This document shows, one piece after another, positions 26,701 through 41,700 of a DNA stretch of 64,000 bases. Location of the stretch: assembly GCA_034509755.1 (NCBI GenBank), contig CM067546.1:12302970-12366969 (forward strand), read 5' to 3'. The notes under the pieces are model-generated. The model made no database searches, was not told where the DNA came from, and was given only the letters and a program-made list of their open reading frames with translations. Position 1 is the stretch's first letter. Each line of letters opens with the position of its first letter. The translations under genes were made by a program, and so were the position numbers. The DNA is from Anisodus tanguticus (taxonomy: Eukaryota > Streptophyta > Magnoliopsida > Solanales > Solanaceae).

Positions 26701-29700
26701 CCTCAACTAGGAAACCTTCAGGTTGTTCCATATAGATTGTCTCTTCTAAATCACCATGCAAGAAAGCAATTTTGACATCAAATTGTTGAAGCTCCAAGTC
26801 AAATTGTGCCACTAATGCTAGTAGCACGCAAATTGATCTATGCTTCACAACCGGAGAGAAAATCTCATTGTAGTCAATTCCCTCCTTTTGACTGAAACCC
26901 TTTGCAACAAATCTCGCCTTGAACCTTGCATCTGCTACTTCAGGAATTCCCTCTTTCTTTATATAGACCCATTTGCATCCAACTGTCCTCTTCCTCTTTT
27001 GCGTTTTTACTAAGACCCATGTCTGATTCTTGTGAAGAGACTCCATCTCTTTAGTCATGGCTAACTGCCATTGCATTGCATCCTTGTAAGAAGTTGCTTC
27101 AACATACGAGGAGGGTTGAAGATCTTTAATCTCTTCTCCTGCAGCTACGAACACATATGCAATCAGATTTGCTTGATCTATAAGACGTTCCGATCTTCGT
27201 GTCCGCCTCTTCTCTATTCTCTTCGCAATTGTGTATGGTTCATTAACAACAAGTTCTTCAAGATCTACATCTTTTGACTCATCTTCAACTTAGTCTCTTA
27301 GATATTTTACCTTGGTAAGCTCCACCCTGCTCGTTGTTCTTGTTTCTTGAAAACTCCACAGAAACTTTATGAGGATCAAGAATAGAGGATTCATCAAAGG
27401 TGACATCTCTACTAACTATAAATTTGAGTAAAGACAAACACCAAAGTTTGTACACTTTTACTCCATCCACATACCTTACGAATATGGCCTTCTTAGCTCT
27501 TGGTTCAAGCTTTCCTTCATTAACATGATAATAAGTTGGAACCCAAATACTCGTAAGTATGAATAGTTAGAGGGTTCACCTGACCATACCTCATTCGGAG
27601 TCTTAAAGTCAATTGTCGATGCTAGAGATCGATTGACAATATGAGCAGCAGTGTGAACTGCTTCAGCCCAAAATATTTTGGACATTTTGGCTTATAGGAG
27701 CATTCAATGAGCCTTTTCAAGAAAAGTTCTATTCATCCTCTCGGCAACTCCATTCTGCTATGGGGTGTGCCTGATAGTCCTATGTCTTGAGATTCTATGA
27801 ACCTTGCAGAAATCATTAAACTCTTCACTGCAAAACTCCAAGCCATTGTCCGTGCGAAGATATTTGATTTTCTGCTCCATTTGATTTTCAACCAAAATCG
27901 TCTACTCTTTAAATGCTTCAAAAGCATCACTTTTTGCCTTCAAAAAATGCACTCAAACCTTTCATGAGAAATCATCAATAAAAGTGAGAAGATGCCTTTT
28001 TTCGCCCTTCGATGGAAGTTTAGAGGGACCCCATAAATCTGAATGGATGTAGTCTAGCACCCCTCCCATCTTGTACTTGCCAGTGCTGAAGTTGACCTTC
28101 TGCTTTCCTAGAATGCAGTGCTCACAAAATTTAAATGTGTTGATCTTCTCACCTTCCAAAAGGTTACGGTTGCTCAACATCTCCGATCCACATGCGCTCA
28201 TATGACCCAGTCTCATGTGCCATAATATTTCCTTGTCATCGTTAGATAACAACACTGTAGATGCATTTGTAGAGCCAACAATAGTGCTTCCGGCCAATGT
28301 GTAGAGGTCATTCTGCAGCTTGACTAAAGAACCTTTATTCACCTTCATAGATCCTTCTTCGTTCATGTACTTGTAGCCTTGTTTATCCAGAGTACCCAGA
28401 GAGATCAAATTCTTCTTCATATCAGGGACATGAAGGACTTGTGTAATAGTCCTCACGACTCCATCATGGTAGTGAACCTGAACTGAGTCAATGCCAACTA
28501 TTGCACAAGTTGCATTATTCCCTATTACTACGATTCCTCCACTTTTCTCATAGCTACTAAACCAATCTCTTCGAAACGTCATATGCAGAGTACAAGCAGA
28601 GTATAACACCCATTTGTTGCTATAACTTTCTTTATTGCATGATGTTGTAAGTACATACTCATTATCAGAGTCATGTACCTGTTCAACTGTGGATGCACTC
28701 GCCTTTCCCTTAGACTTTGATGTTGGACCATCTCGTTCATAGTGCTCCTTCTTGCCGCAGCCCCAACACTCCGCTTTCTTCTTGTTCACATGAAACTTTG
28801 ATCTGTGCTTTGATTTGCTCCTTCCCCGTTGGCTAGTCCGGCCTCTCACAAAGAGCCCACTTGCCTGATCATCTCTGTCTCTTTCAAAATGCCTCCGCAC
28901 ATCACTAGAGTTAAGTGCATGTTGCACTTGCTCAAGGGTGATAGGCTCCTTGTTATACATCATTGTGTTCTCGATATCATGATAACCTGAAGTCAATGTA
29001 AATAGCAAAGCACATGCAAGCGTCTCCTCATCCTTTTTAATTCCTGCAATCTATAAATCTATGACAAGTTTATTGAACGTGTCTAAATGATCTTGTAACA
29101 AAGTACCTGACCCCATTTTAAATGTGTGAAGACGATGTTGTAACAACATCCTCGTTGTCACCGATCAGTCCTGGTAAAGCCCTTGCAGCTTGTCCCATAA
29201 CTGTTTGGCCGTCTCTTCAGTACTTGTACTCACTTCACGAAGCACATTACATGCAAGGGACAGTTGGATTACACTCAATGCATCCCCTTCAATCTTCTCC
29301 TTGTCGGAATCCTATGTACTATCGGGATACTTTCCGTCAATAGCATGGATTAAACCTTCACTCTGCAGTAACACCATCATCTGGATCATCCAGATATTGA
29401 AGTTGTTACGCCCGCTGATTCTATCAATTTCAAACTTCATGGAACTCATCTTTGCTTGTTCTTCCTCCTTGGATCTTCAAAGAACCCTAAAGCTCTTATA
29501 CCAATTGTTAGCGGAAACGTAAAAAAAAGAATACAAGATTTAACGTGGTTCGTATCAAAATGATCCTACGTCCACCAGAGAACAATTGCCTTTATATTAT
29601 TAACAAAGGAAGGGGAGATTTCCCAATTACACCTAAGAGAATTGCTCTCTCAACTCTCTACTCACTACAATGTATTGTATGATTTATTTTTGGGATGGAT

Positions 29701-32700
29701 TCTACAAGAGAATGAGTGCATCTATATATTTATAGAGGTAAAACCTCCTTTTTATGTCATTGGTGACATCAAAGGAAGCTAACATCAAGTTTGCTTCTAC
29801 CTCCTCTCGATGTCACGGGTGACATCAAAGGAGGAAAACATCAACTTTGCTTTCTCATGCTAGTAGTCATTTTTGACTTCTGCTCTTCTTGTCTTTTTCT
29901 TTCTTTTCACACCAACTCTTCCAATTGGCATGACATTGTTGACTAAACCTAAACCAACCTTTTCAGATATAAATGAAGAAGCGGTTACAAATGTGAGAAC
30001 TAAGAAGATACATAGGAGTTTCTAATAACAGTGACTATCTTGAATCTGTACTTGTTCATCCTAGTTATATAAGGGCTAAAAGATAGTACGAAAGATGAGG
30101 TTCCCATTTGTGTGTTACATGTGGATGATATTGAATTAATTGATGAAACTAGCTAAGAAGTCCATAAAAGTTGGCACTATAGAGAAAAGTTATGGTGATT
30201 AAGCATTCTAGGAAAGTAGAAAAAGACAGATTATGCATTTCAAGTTTAGCACCTTAGAAGAACAAAGTAAAGCGAAATCAAACGAAATTATGGTGCTTTA
30301 TAAAGAAAACTCAGATATTTAGGCTCAACCTTCCAGAAGTATTGGCATGATAGATGCAGATATTACACATAATTGAAATAAGACTGGTTGAAATGGACGA
30401 GTTTTATGAGAGTGTCCATGCGATAGATACCTAATACGACGAAAATAAAGTTTTATAGGATGGTTACTGAGACCAACAATATTATATGGGAGGGATGTTG
30501 AGCCCTAATACCTAACCTACCCACAAGATTAAAGTTGTAGAAAGGTTTTTTTGGTATAACCATCCGGTATCTGGATCTCGTTGGCCCGACAAATCCATTC
30601 AAGGGGAAGCACTTCCTACCAGGGTCCTCCATTCCCTAGGGTCAAACCCAAAACCTCATGTTAAGGATAAAGGGATCATATCCATCCGACCGCACCCTTC
30701 CACATACTTGGTGTATAATTGTAGAAATGTGAATGTGAAGATGGATATTCAAGCATACACGATTGGACAAGATTATAAAATGATTATCTTGACATATGAT
30801 GCAAGTAGCATAGTTATAGGATAAAATGAGTCAGCTGTGATGGTTTGGCCATATTCGATGTAAACCTCCCAATTTATTGATCAATAGGTGTGACTAGCGA
30901 GAGTGTGAACCAAAAGCTTGAACTGTGGAGAACTCTAGAGACTGAGGGTTTAAGTTAAGTAGAAGTAAGACTGAACATATGTGTTGTAAGTTTAGCCAAC
31001 ACAAGAAAAGTGAAGTAGAAGTTAGATTGGACGAGATTGCGGTGCCTAAATACATACAAACAATTCACATACCTAAGCTTGTTGTTTCATTAAAGGTACA
31101 TAGAATCAAAAAGGATAGTTGAAATGATAAAGTACTAGTGGAGTGTTATTCTATAGGAGGATACCTACTAAAGTAAAAGGCAAATTTTATAGAACATTCG
31201 AAAACCGGCAATTTTATATTAGAGTGAATGTTGGACCTCAGAAGCCATCATATCCACAAGGTGATTGTTGTAAAAGTGCAAATGTTAAGATGGATTATAG
31301 TCATACAAGATGAAAAAAATTAGAAATGACCACATTCGATAGAAGATACACGTAGTATACATAGAGGATAAAGTGACAGAAGGTCATTTGAGATGATTCG
31401 CTAACGTCCTAGGTCGACTTCCAAATGCACCAGGTCGTGAGGTGTTAAAAAAAAAGGCAACAACGACAACAACATACCCAGTGAAATCCCACAATGTGGG
31501 GTCTTGGGAGGGTAGAGTGTACACAGACCTTACATCTACCTTGGTAGGTAGAGCGGCTGTTTCCGAGAGACCCTCGGCTCAAGACAAGGCACAAGCTCAA
31601 GCAAAGTACGACAAACAAAGTGAGTAAGTTATGATAGCGAATTCTGAAAAAAAGAAGCAAAAGAGAAGCAATAACTAATGCAAGTAAATAAGACAAACAA
31701 AATACACATAGCAACATAAATCAAACGTCAAGGGACTATAAGGCAATACTGTGTCTACCAGTATGCTAGGCTAAGCGAGCCTACAATAATATTACTACAA
31801 CTACTAGTTTGTAAGCGTTGGTAGGACTACGCTGGACTACCTACTACCCTTTTACCTTAATACGTGTCCTCCATAACCCTCTATCTAAGGTCATGTCCTC
31901 AGTGAGTTGCACCTGCGCCATATCCCGTCTAATCACCTCTCCCCAATACTTCCTCGGCCCACCTCTACCCCTGCTGAACGCGTCCATAGCCAACCTCTCA
32001 CACCTCCGCACTGGGACATTTGTGTCTCTTCTCGGCACGTGCCCAAACCATCTCAACCTCGCTTCCCGCATCTTATCCTCCATCGAGGCCACTCCCACTC
32101 TGTCGCGGATATCATCATTTCTAATTCTATCCCTCCTTGTATGCCCACACATCCATCTTAGCATCCTCATCTCCGCAACTTTTATCTTTTGGGTGTGCGA
32201 AGTCTTGACCGGCCAACACTCCACCCCATACAACATAGTTGTTAAAAAAAAAAGACAAGATAGACCTTAAATCACAAAAAGGGAAGTGGTCTTGAGAGTT
32301 CTACAATCCCTTGGAATCCACATAGACTTGGTGTAAAGTAGGGCACATTGGAAGAAAATTATATAGGCGATGTTGTTAGGATTTGTATGCTAGTAGAAAT
32401 TGTAGAGGATTTCTCGTGCCAAACAACCTAAACTTTTAAATATTGGACTGGTATGGTCCAAATGAAGCAACACAGCTAGACATGATTCATAGAGCTGACC
32501 AGATGGAATTGAAGCGTAGTTGTTGTTGTAGTTATGTTTACCAAAAAGTAAAAACTATGATTGGAGGATATAAATGGTGAAGACATAGCATACTGAAGAA
32601 AGATCTGTAATCTATAACTGATTATATGTGAAACTGCAGGTTATTAGGCAGTCTTAGGTGCACAAACATGTCAAAGCACCAAATTAACATTGTGTGTAGA

Positions 32701-35700
32701 AAGAAAGAGAGTGTTATACCTGCTTGATGTAGATGCTTTTTCCCGAATAATTAGGGCCTGTGATGATATTAATTCTTCCTGGAAAATACATATTGATCAG
32801 CCACAGGATATAATGCTTGGCAAGAATCGGTGAGTCCAAAATGGCTTTTTCAGTGGACATTCCACTATACCTTCATGAGAAATTTTTGTGTCATTGGGAA
32901 TAAATGTGTCTACAGTCATCTCCTGCAAAACATGTCTGGAAAAAGAATAATATAAAATGGAATCCCTTAACAGGTGCCCTAATGGTAAATCTAACTGCAT
33001 TGGGATAAAAAGGATAATCTCCGCTATTCGCACTTTCTTACCTTCCACTCCTTATATCAAGCAAATCTTCTGCCGTCAAATTTGGCCTTACATAGTTGTT
33101 CTGACGTGCAACCAAGGCTAAGGCTAAAATGCTACACGGGAGCAGAAAACAAATGTAAAGGGGGAATAGCAGACAACAGGGAAGAATTATGTATCGAAAT
33201 GCTCACCAGTCAAGCTCAGCTGCAAAACTAACAGCCCTGTGTACATGCACTGAGAATTGAAGAATATGTGACACTAGGTCTCTTGTTATAGCTCTCTCCA
33301 TATCTTCGGAAAAGTTCAAAAGAGCAACAACGAAAGAGAAAAATAAACCAAAATACACTATGGAAGAAACTCTACTGAAACCGTAAATATTTGTGCGATG
33401 AAAAAAGTTGGTGCTCGGTAGTGATTAAGTTTCAAGGTTTTGGCTATCACACATTGTGATTGCAGGCAGAAGTCAAACTTGTCTCTGTTACTATTGAACC
33501 TTGTTGGACTGAACCATTTTTCTTTTTTGGAATAAGAAATGTCAAGTCTTTGAGAAGTAAGACAACAACAACATGGCCAGAGAAGTATAATTGTGAAAAC
33601 TAAGGACAAGAATCAAAGAATACATACCCAGGATTTTATGATATATATCTCCGAGAAGGTTATCCAATTCTTTTGTCTTTGCAGTATGATAAAAGAACCT
33701 CCTATGTTCTCCCTCCTCATCTGCAAACTAGGCATATGATAACCATTGCTAATATAGATCAGAAGACATCTAGTGATTCCATACACTGCCTTACAAATCA
33801 GATAATGACATACCGCAAACTCATAGTCCTGAAGATTCTCCAGCATCTCTTCACCAAGTTTTTCATTGAAAATGCACATTAAGTAACCTGTTAGTGGAAA
33901 AGCATAGATATTGATCACAACTAAAGATGCACAGTTTTATCCTAGGTTTAATAGGTGTGAAAAATAAGATAGCATATAGTAGAAACTCTCTGAAACTGAC
34001 AGGACAGATGTTAATAGATGTGAGTATAATTGGCGCCCGCTGTGAGAGAAGATGCACAACATTTCTCGGAACTGGAAAATAATGCAGAACACTTTTACTT
34101 CCAAGAAGTTTTCCACTTTATTATCTCGCTCTGAATTTTTAGTAGGTTGCTATGTTTCATTAGATTTTCAGCATTTTATATAGGTGTCATAATTGGCAGA
34201 CCAGAAATATGCATTTAATGGTTGTTGCTTATGCAGAAGATACATATGAAGGCATGAATTCAACCAGGTTGAACTACATACACTTTTTACAGAAATGGAA
34301 GGGGAGGAGAGGGGAATTTTTAGAATGATTTGAAGTTAGAATGATTGATGCTCCAGCTCCATGTCTGGTCATTAAGAATGCAAAACTTATCAGGTCAAGA
34401 GACTTCTTTCAGGTAAAGCCAGTGACAGACAAGTATAAAAGATCATCGGGTACTGAATGAAATATGTTCCTTGTCAACAGTCAGCTATCTAGCTGTGCTA
34501 GTTTAAAATGTCATCTACCTGTTCACACAGATTCATAGGTATTCGAATTGAGATCCATCTTTTAATTTTATTCCGATCACTTAAGTACAACAACAACAAT
34601 AACAACATACCCAGTGAAATCCCACAATGTGGGGTCTGGGGAGGGTAGAGTGTACACAGACCTTACCACCTTGGAAGGTAGAGAGGCTGTTTTCGAAAGA
34701 CCCTCGGCACAAGAGAAAGCATAAAAATGTCAGATATGGTCAAGCAGTTCAAAGCAATATGAAAATGAAAATAATGAAAGTGAATAAGCCATGGTAAAAC
34801 AGTCTGGAAAAAAAAGGAGTAGTAGCAACTACAGAAAGATAAGATAATTAAAGTACAAGAAACTATAAAGCAATACTGCGACTACTAGTATGAAAGGATA
34901 TGTGGGGCTCATACTAGCCTTCTACCCTAATCTGAGTCCTCCATAACCTCCTATCTAAGGTCATGTCCTTAGTAAGTTGGAACTGCATCATGTTCTGTCT
35001 AATCACCTCTCCCCAATACTTCTTTCGTCTACATCTACCTCTCCTGAATCCGTCCATAGCCAACCTCTCACACATCCGCACTGGGGCATCCATATCTCTC
35101 CTCTTCACATGTCCAAACCATCTAAGCCTTGCTTCCCGCATCTTGTCCTCCATTGAGGCCACTCCCACCTTGTCCCGAATATCTTCATTCCTAATCCTAT
35201 CTCTCCTAGTGTGTCCACACAACCGTCGCAGCATTTCTCATTTCTGCAACTTTCATCTTCTGAACATGAGAGTTCTTAACTGTCCAACACTCCGCCCCAT
35301 ATAGCATAGTCGGTCTAACAACCACTTTGTAGAACTTGTCTTTAAGTTTTGGTGGCACCTTCTTATCACTTAGTACTCCGAAAGCGAGCCTCCATTTCAT
35401 CTACCCTGCACCAATACGATGTGTGACATCATCGTAAATCTCCCCATTTTCTTGAATAATAGACCCAATATACTTGAAACTGTCTCTCTTCTAGATAACC
35501 TGGGTACCAAGCCACACTACCATGTCAGCCTCATGCGGTACGTCACTGAACTTGCACTTCAAGTATTCTGTTTTGGTCCTACTCAACTTGAACCCTTTAG
35601 ACTCCAGAGTTTATCTCCCACCCGCAGCTTAGCGTTAACCCCGTTACGGGTCTCGTCAATCAGGACTATGTCATCCGCGAATAACATAAACCATGACACC

Positions 35701-38700
35701 TCACCTTGAATTTTCCGCGTCAATCCATCCATCACCAAAGCAAATAAAAACAGGCTAAGAGTTGATCCCTGGTGCAACCCCATCACAACTGGAAAGTACT
35801 CTGAGTCCCCTCTCACAGTCCTTACACAGGCTCCATCGATCGCCCTAATGTACGCCATAGGTACACCTCTAACCTCCGAGCATCTCCATAGAACCTCCCT
35901 TGGAACTTTATCGTAAGCCTTTTCTAGGTCGATGAATACCATGTGTAAGTCCCTCTTTCTCTCCCTATACTGCTCTACCGGTCTCCTTACAAAACGAATG
36001 GTTTCTATAGTTGAGTGCCCCGACATGAATCCAAACTCATTTTCTGAAATAGATACGCCTCTCCTCACCTCATCTCCACCACCCTTTTCCACACTTTCAT
36101 AGTGCGGCTTAGCAGCTTGATACCTCTATAGTTGTTGCAACTTTGAATGTCGCATTTGTTCTTGTACAAAGGAATCATTGTACTCCACCTCCATTCGTCG
36201 GGCATCTTCACTGTCTTAAAAATGACAATAAACAACCCAGTCAGCCACTCCAATCCTGCCCTGTCTGCACTCTTCCGAAATTCCCCAGGGATCTCATCAG
36301 GTCCGGTTGCTCTTCCCTTGTGCATCCTACGAACAACAGTCTTAACCTCTTCAACATTTATACTCCTACAATATCCAAAATCGTGTCGCCTCTCAGAGTA
36401 CTCCAAATCTCCCAACACAATGTCTCTGTCCCCTTCTTCGTTCAAAAGTTTATGGAAGTAAGACTGCCACCTCCATCTAATGAGAGCTTCCTCCACCAAT
36501 ACTTTGTCATCCTCGTCCTTGATGCACTTCACTTGATCCATATCACGTGCCCTCCTCCCCCTCGCCTTGGCTAGCCTTAACAACTTCTTATCCCCGTCTT
36601 TGTCCTCTAGTTTCGCATATAGACGTTCAAAAGTTGTCATTTTTGCCGCCGAAACTGCCAACTTTGCATCCTTTTTTGCCATCTTGTACCTTTCCCTATT
36701 CGTCCGCCTCTCCTCATCATCCTTGTTGTATACCAACATCGCATACGCCACCTTCTTTGCTTCCACCTTCCTTTGGACTTCTCCATTCCACCATCAGTCC
36801 CCTCGTTGCCCACCACACCTTCCTCTCGAGACCTCCAGTACCTCTCTAGTTGCTTCCCTAATGCAATTGGTTGTCCTATCCCACGTACTGCTCACATCTC
36901 CTTACTCTCCCAAGCCCCCATAGCCATCAATTTCTCCCCCATCTCCTGGGCACTAGACATGGTCAAACTCCCCCACCTGATCTTCGGCCGGTCATCCATG
37001 ACCCTCTTCTTCTTCCTCTTAATCTCCAAATCCATTACTAGGAGCTTATGCTGAGTCAAAAGGTTCTCACTCGGGATGACCTTGCAATCTTTACAAAGAC
37101 ATTTATCATCCTTTCTAAGGAGCAAACAGTCGATCTGTCGCAGCAATCAAACTACGAAAGGTTACCAAGTGATCCTCTATCTTCGGGAAACTCAAGTTGG
37201 CTACCACCAATCCAAAAGCTTTTGCGAAATCCAGAAGTGAAACTCCTCATCCGTTCCTGTCTTCGAAGCCAAAACCTCCATGCACATCATCATAACCCTC
37301 GAAATTGACCCGATATGTCCATTGAAATCTCCCTCTACGAATAACTGCTCAGTGGGCGGTATACCTCCCACCACGTCGTCCAAATCCTCCCAAAAGAGCC
37401 TCTTCTCCTCTTCGTCCAAGCCCGCTTGCGGCGCATAGTCACTAATAATGTTCAAAGTGGACCCTCCAACGACCAGTTTAATCGCCATCATCCTGTCTTT
37501 CCATCGTACAAGCAAGATTTAGCTCACTATCTACTAAAATGCCTACCTCATTCCTACACCTTGACCTACGTAAGAACCATAACTTATAGCCATCCACGTC
37601 CTTAGCTTTAGGTCCTACCCAATTGGTCTCTTGGACACAAGCTATATTAATCTTCCTCTTCTTAAGAATCTTCACTAACTCTATATTCCGATCACTTAAA
37701 TACGATTGAGGAATAGAAATTGACTTTGCTTTTTACATTGAATACTTATTTTAATGTAAAAAGCACAATGCATTAAAGTATATTCCATGTGAAATTATAC
37801 AGCCTCAATTAAAGCAAAATAGCTGTCAAAACTTTTAAGGAATGGACAAGTTCCTAAAAAGGGAAAAGGGTTTAAAATTTAGATCCACCTTAATATACAA
37901 GTGAGATTGATATCTGAAAAAGGAAGTATCCCAAGGAGCTAGTTGGGCATCAGCAGTTATCAGTATGCTGAATCACCTATGTAGCTTCAAAACTATTATA
38001 AGTATGAAAACATGAAAGGGTGAACAGACCTATCTGATGTATGTAAATGATAGAAGGGATCCCCTTGTCTCCATACATGCAAGGAAGTCGTGCAAATTCC
38101 AAGGCCGAAACCTGCAAAGCACTGCCAATATCAAATTCAATCGCATGCAGCCTTAACTTCAACAGCAAGTGGTTTACTTGAGAAAAATCAAAAGTTAGAG
38201 AACCTCTTCCAGAAATTCTGGCAATCCCTCATATATCTGCCTCAGCTCATCCAGCTAGACAAACAAGATTACACTCGTAAAACAGTAAAGAAAAAGAAGA
38301 TGCTAAAACCAATGTACTGAAGATATTTACTGCAGCTGTATATCCTACCTCATCACAGAAACCTTCTTTTACTATTGTCTCATAACCCTTGTCTTTACTT
38401 CTATCAACATCAATGACACCAATTACCTAAGCATTGGAGGCACACAGACATGTGAAAAAACTCTCGCTGGTGTACTAATGGTACTATTAGTCTATTACTA
38501 CCCATGAGAAATTAGACGTATCTTTATAACAGAAACGAAGACTATGGGTGAAAATCTAAGATCATTTTGTCTTGATCATAATTCAAGCTCCACTATAAAA
38601 TGTCACTGATTGAAGAAGTTTCCAGAATACGAGTGATCACATTTCCTTACCTAAAGCCAGAAAAATAAACGCATTCTCGGGCAGGGATAGAGGTTAAAGT

Positions 38701-41700
38701 TGTGGAAATTTTCTTGAAGAAAAGCAATGCTAATATATCTTTTTTGCTTCTCCATAGAATCAAGCTGACAATTTTGGATGATTAAAACAAAAGATTTTCC
38801 TACATAGATTTCGAACTTCTACTGTGAAGCTGTTCCTATCCAATCAAGTCCCTGTCTGAGAGCCTTACATATTGCAACTAGTATTATGCCGATAACAATA
38901 CTAACCAATTCACAGACATAGGCCAGATCGACTGAAATGAGAAATCCAGCCTGCATAAAGAGAAAGATGAGTATGTAGGTATGGATGGCTGTAAATAGAG
39001 AAACTACAGAGGAACATAATAATTATGGTGAAGTTCAAACATTAATTTGATACCTGCTCAATAATATCCAAGTCCAAATACTTCACTTCTTCTAGCAGAG
39101 ATCCAGAAATGCCTACTTCAAAAATTTTGCTGATATGCAGGAGAGCACATACACTCTGCATGAAATTGAATTCTCAAACCTGGGTAAAGCATACTAATGG
39201 GGACTAATAAAGCGAGCAATAACCTAGATTTAGAAGCAAAAAGTTTTTTTCCTAAGGGTACACCGGAAACGAGAATGGCACTCCTATCTCATTTCTTGTG
39301 CTAGTTTGAGGTCAAAGACTATTGTAATCGTATAAAGAAGAAATATCTAAAATAACCGATGATAAAATGCTTAGTGAGAATATAATGCTCAAATTCAGGT
39401 AAATGATGAATAATAACAAACATACAATACTACTTTTCTTGTCTAAACAAAAAGAAAAATGAAACTTTTTTCAGGTTAACCTCCAAAGAGGAGTGACACT
39501 ACCATGACCCAACATACATCTATGTTTGTTCCTAAATGTTGTGCTACTTTAGCTCAAATGGCATGTAACTATAAACTTCAAATACTTTAAAGTAGAAATC
39601 TTGATGGAAGAGAAGCTAGAGGAAAAGGCCTTGGGTAAAGATATCTTAGGATTGAATGGTCAATAAAGTATTACAGAAGCAGCGGACGTATCTACCTTCA
39701 GAAAAGCTGCCCAGTCTGCACTTGTAGATATAGAACTTGGAGAGTTGAATTTCTGCAGAAGCAAGGAAAGGAGGAAAAAATAAGAAACAAGAAGAAAAGA
39801 GAATGAAAGCTAATAATGATACAACGCTTTCAAACTCATTACAAAGAGCGAATAGAACTTGCATAAAACAGACAATCAGATTATATTCAGGCTTGAGGCA
39901 TGTACAAAAATCCCATCTTATAGATATTTTATGCACACAAATTTAAGAAATAGATTGTGGCTTAGTTTAATTTACTTTTATACATTTCGACTAAGAAAAT
40001 AGTTCAAAATTTTGAACAAATTGTATTAGGCAGTGAACGATTTCGTCCGGTTATGAATTCCATCCTCTTATTCCAAAAGACTGTTTCTGTGAGTGCCAGT
40101 CTAAGAAAACACAATGACAAAACTTGAAAAATAGGTATATGGAAGAGAAAAACACAAAGGAAATACGAACCTTGAGAATGCGGGGAATATCTTTTACAGA
40201 CTTCAGTGTTTCACGTAAAGAGACTGAAATTTCTTCAGCAGACAGGAAGAATGATATCTTCAAAAGTCATGGGAAAAAAATTCACTTTCATTTGTTTTAT
40301 GAATATAAAATCAATTGCACAAGAAGTCATAATGTTTCATGGTTATGGGTGTCACAAGTTTTGAGAGTACTCCCAACAAAAATATAATCCTCGTCAATTC
40401 AGATCCTGAATTGATGCAAAAATATCTTTTCAGCTGCAGTAATGTTAATGGTCAAAGCTTCAATGTCGATAAGTTTGGTAAGGATACAGTGTCAAGACGC
40501 CGATTCAGGTTATTAAGATCCAATATAGGCCTCAGAAACCAGCTCCTGATGAAAGATTAACTATCAGACCAGAAGGCATCAAGTACACTCTGTCTTTGCA
40601 AAAACCACATCAAACTATTTCAAACATAACTAACCTCAAGAGACGTCTACCCATTGGGGTCACACACTGAGAAAAGTAAACAAATATCAGTCCAATGGTT
40701 TTTCCGCAGCTGCTTAAGAACCACCAAAAGCAAATGGCTATAGATTTAAAACTGCCATCCTCCTCAAACCTTATTCATCATCCCAAATACGGAGAACCTG
40801 CAGAAAATTTTTGATTAGTCAAAACTTCCATGGTTGACTAAACGTAGAGAGTGTGGTGCGTCATTGACCCTTCTTTTGCTCTGCCTATCCCCATATGGCT
40901 AGGATGCTTGTCTATTTGGAAGATTTGTAATGCTTCATGAGCCGCTGAATCAACTTTGAGAAATTTGTCACTTAATGTGATAGTCAAGGCACACATGATT
41001 GCACACATTTTATTCCCGATGCAAAACAGGGATAGATGAATGAGGAGAGAAATGAATTAAAAGGGATAAGCCATTCCAGGAAACTTATAGCTTAGAAGAT
41101 ACAGAGAAATTTCACAGATGCAGTCAATTGCAATTGATGCGCTCCCACATTCATTTAGTTCGAGGGTGTCTATGATCCGCTCATTCTCCAGTACAGCTAA
41201 CAGGCCCCCACTTGCACGAACTTGAACATCACTGCTGACGTCCATCATAGAACTTAGCTGCAATTTTGGAAAGCCAAATCTTTAAACTAATATTTGTTGA
41301 AACAGAAATGCAACATCCCAATAGACCAAACTACAAGAATAAAGTAAACAATTGAACCATCACTCATTGTTTGCTAGCATATTTTATACCTAGCTAATTT
41401 CTTTCTATAAAGGTTTATGCCTAACTAAAGTAAAAGATATTGCACCAGAAAAAACATATCCTAAACACTCGTAAACCTGACTAACTTAGATATCAAGCTT
41501 GAGTTTCCAATCATGAGATCAAGCAACTAAACTAGAGGTTATTTGCAGTTGAAGATGACGAGCAAATGCTACTGAAGCAAAAAAGAAACAAGGATATCAG
41601 CTAAGTGGAAGTAAAGCATGTTTGTTAACATTGTATATTAATGATTTACTTGAAAGCAATGATTGGGATAATATTGGAAACCAAGGAATCTCTATAGCGA

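Larger units (their letters stand above)
24943..29965 (-). mobile_element. Complete Ty1/copia retrotransposon, 5023 bp, with TSD
   Basis: Two 460-bp LTRs (24943-25402, 29506-29965) bound it, each TGTTAGC...CCTTTTCA on the plus strand, with a 5-bp duplication GATAT at 24938-24942 and 29966-29970. A primer site TGGTATAAGAGC (minus, 29502-29491) and a purine tract GGGTGGAGAT next to the 3' LTR complete the structure. Domains run gag, protease, integrase, RT, RNase H, the copia order; lineage looks Tork/Tnt1-like. By eye the LTRs differ at about 16-18 positions. Coding parts carry frameshifts and lost catalytic residues, so it is not autonomous. Confidence 0.95.
24476..32531 (+). mobile_element. 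LINE G: old plus-strand RTE LINE, split by nested insertions
   Basis: Decayed RT reads through AVWKYLE (24560), KLLERKMIEYKF (24700), RKKDLHTI...EKEYNRVSRKVFW (24810-24890) and KDMY at the copia junction. After the copia it resumes at 29966 with NEEAVTNVRT and HVDDIELIDET (30120-30160), then the C-terminal EDKVTEGHL at about 31375. The tail near 32500 is GCTGACC...GCGTAGTTGTTGTTG. Many stops show age. It is interrupted by the copia (24943-29965), an Au-like SINE (30544-30718) and LINE D (31456-32239). It belongs to an RTE family different from LINEs A-F and opposes MSH5. Confidence 0.75.

Noticed and set aside
34589..34610. (CAA)n runs, also at 17688, 31456 and 44720, as independent microsatellites
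   Set aside because: They are the 3' tails of RTE LINEs (TTG on the element strand), repeated at each copy's end.
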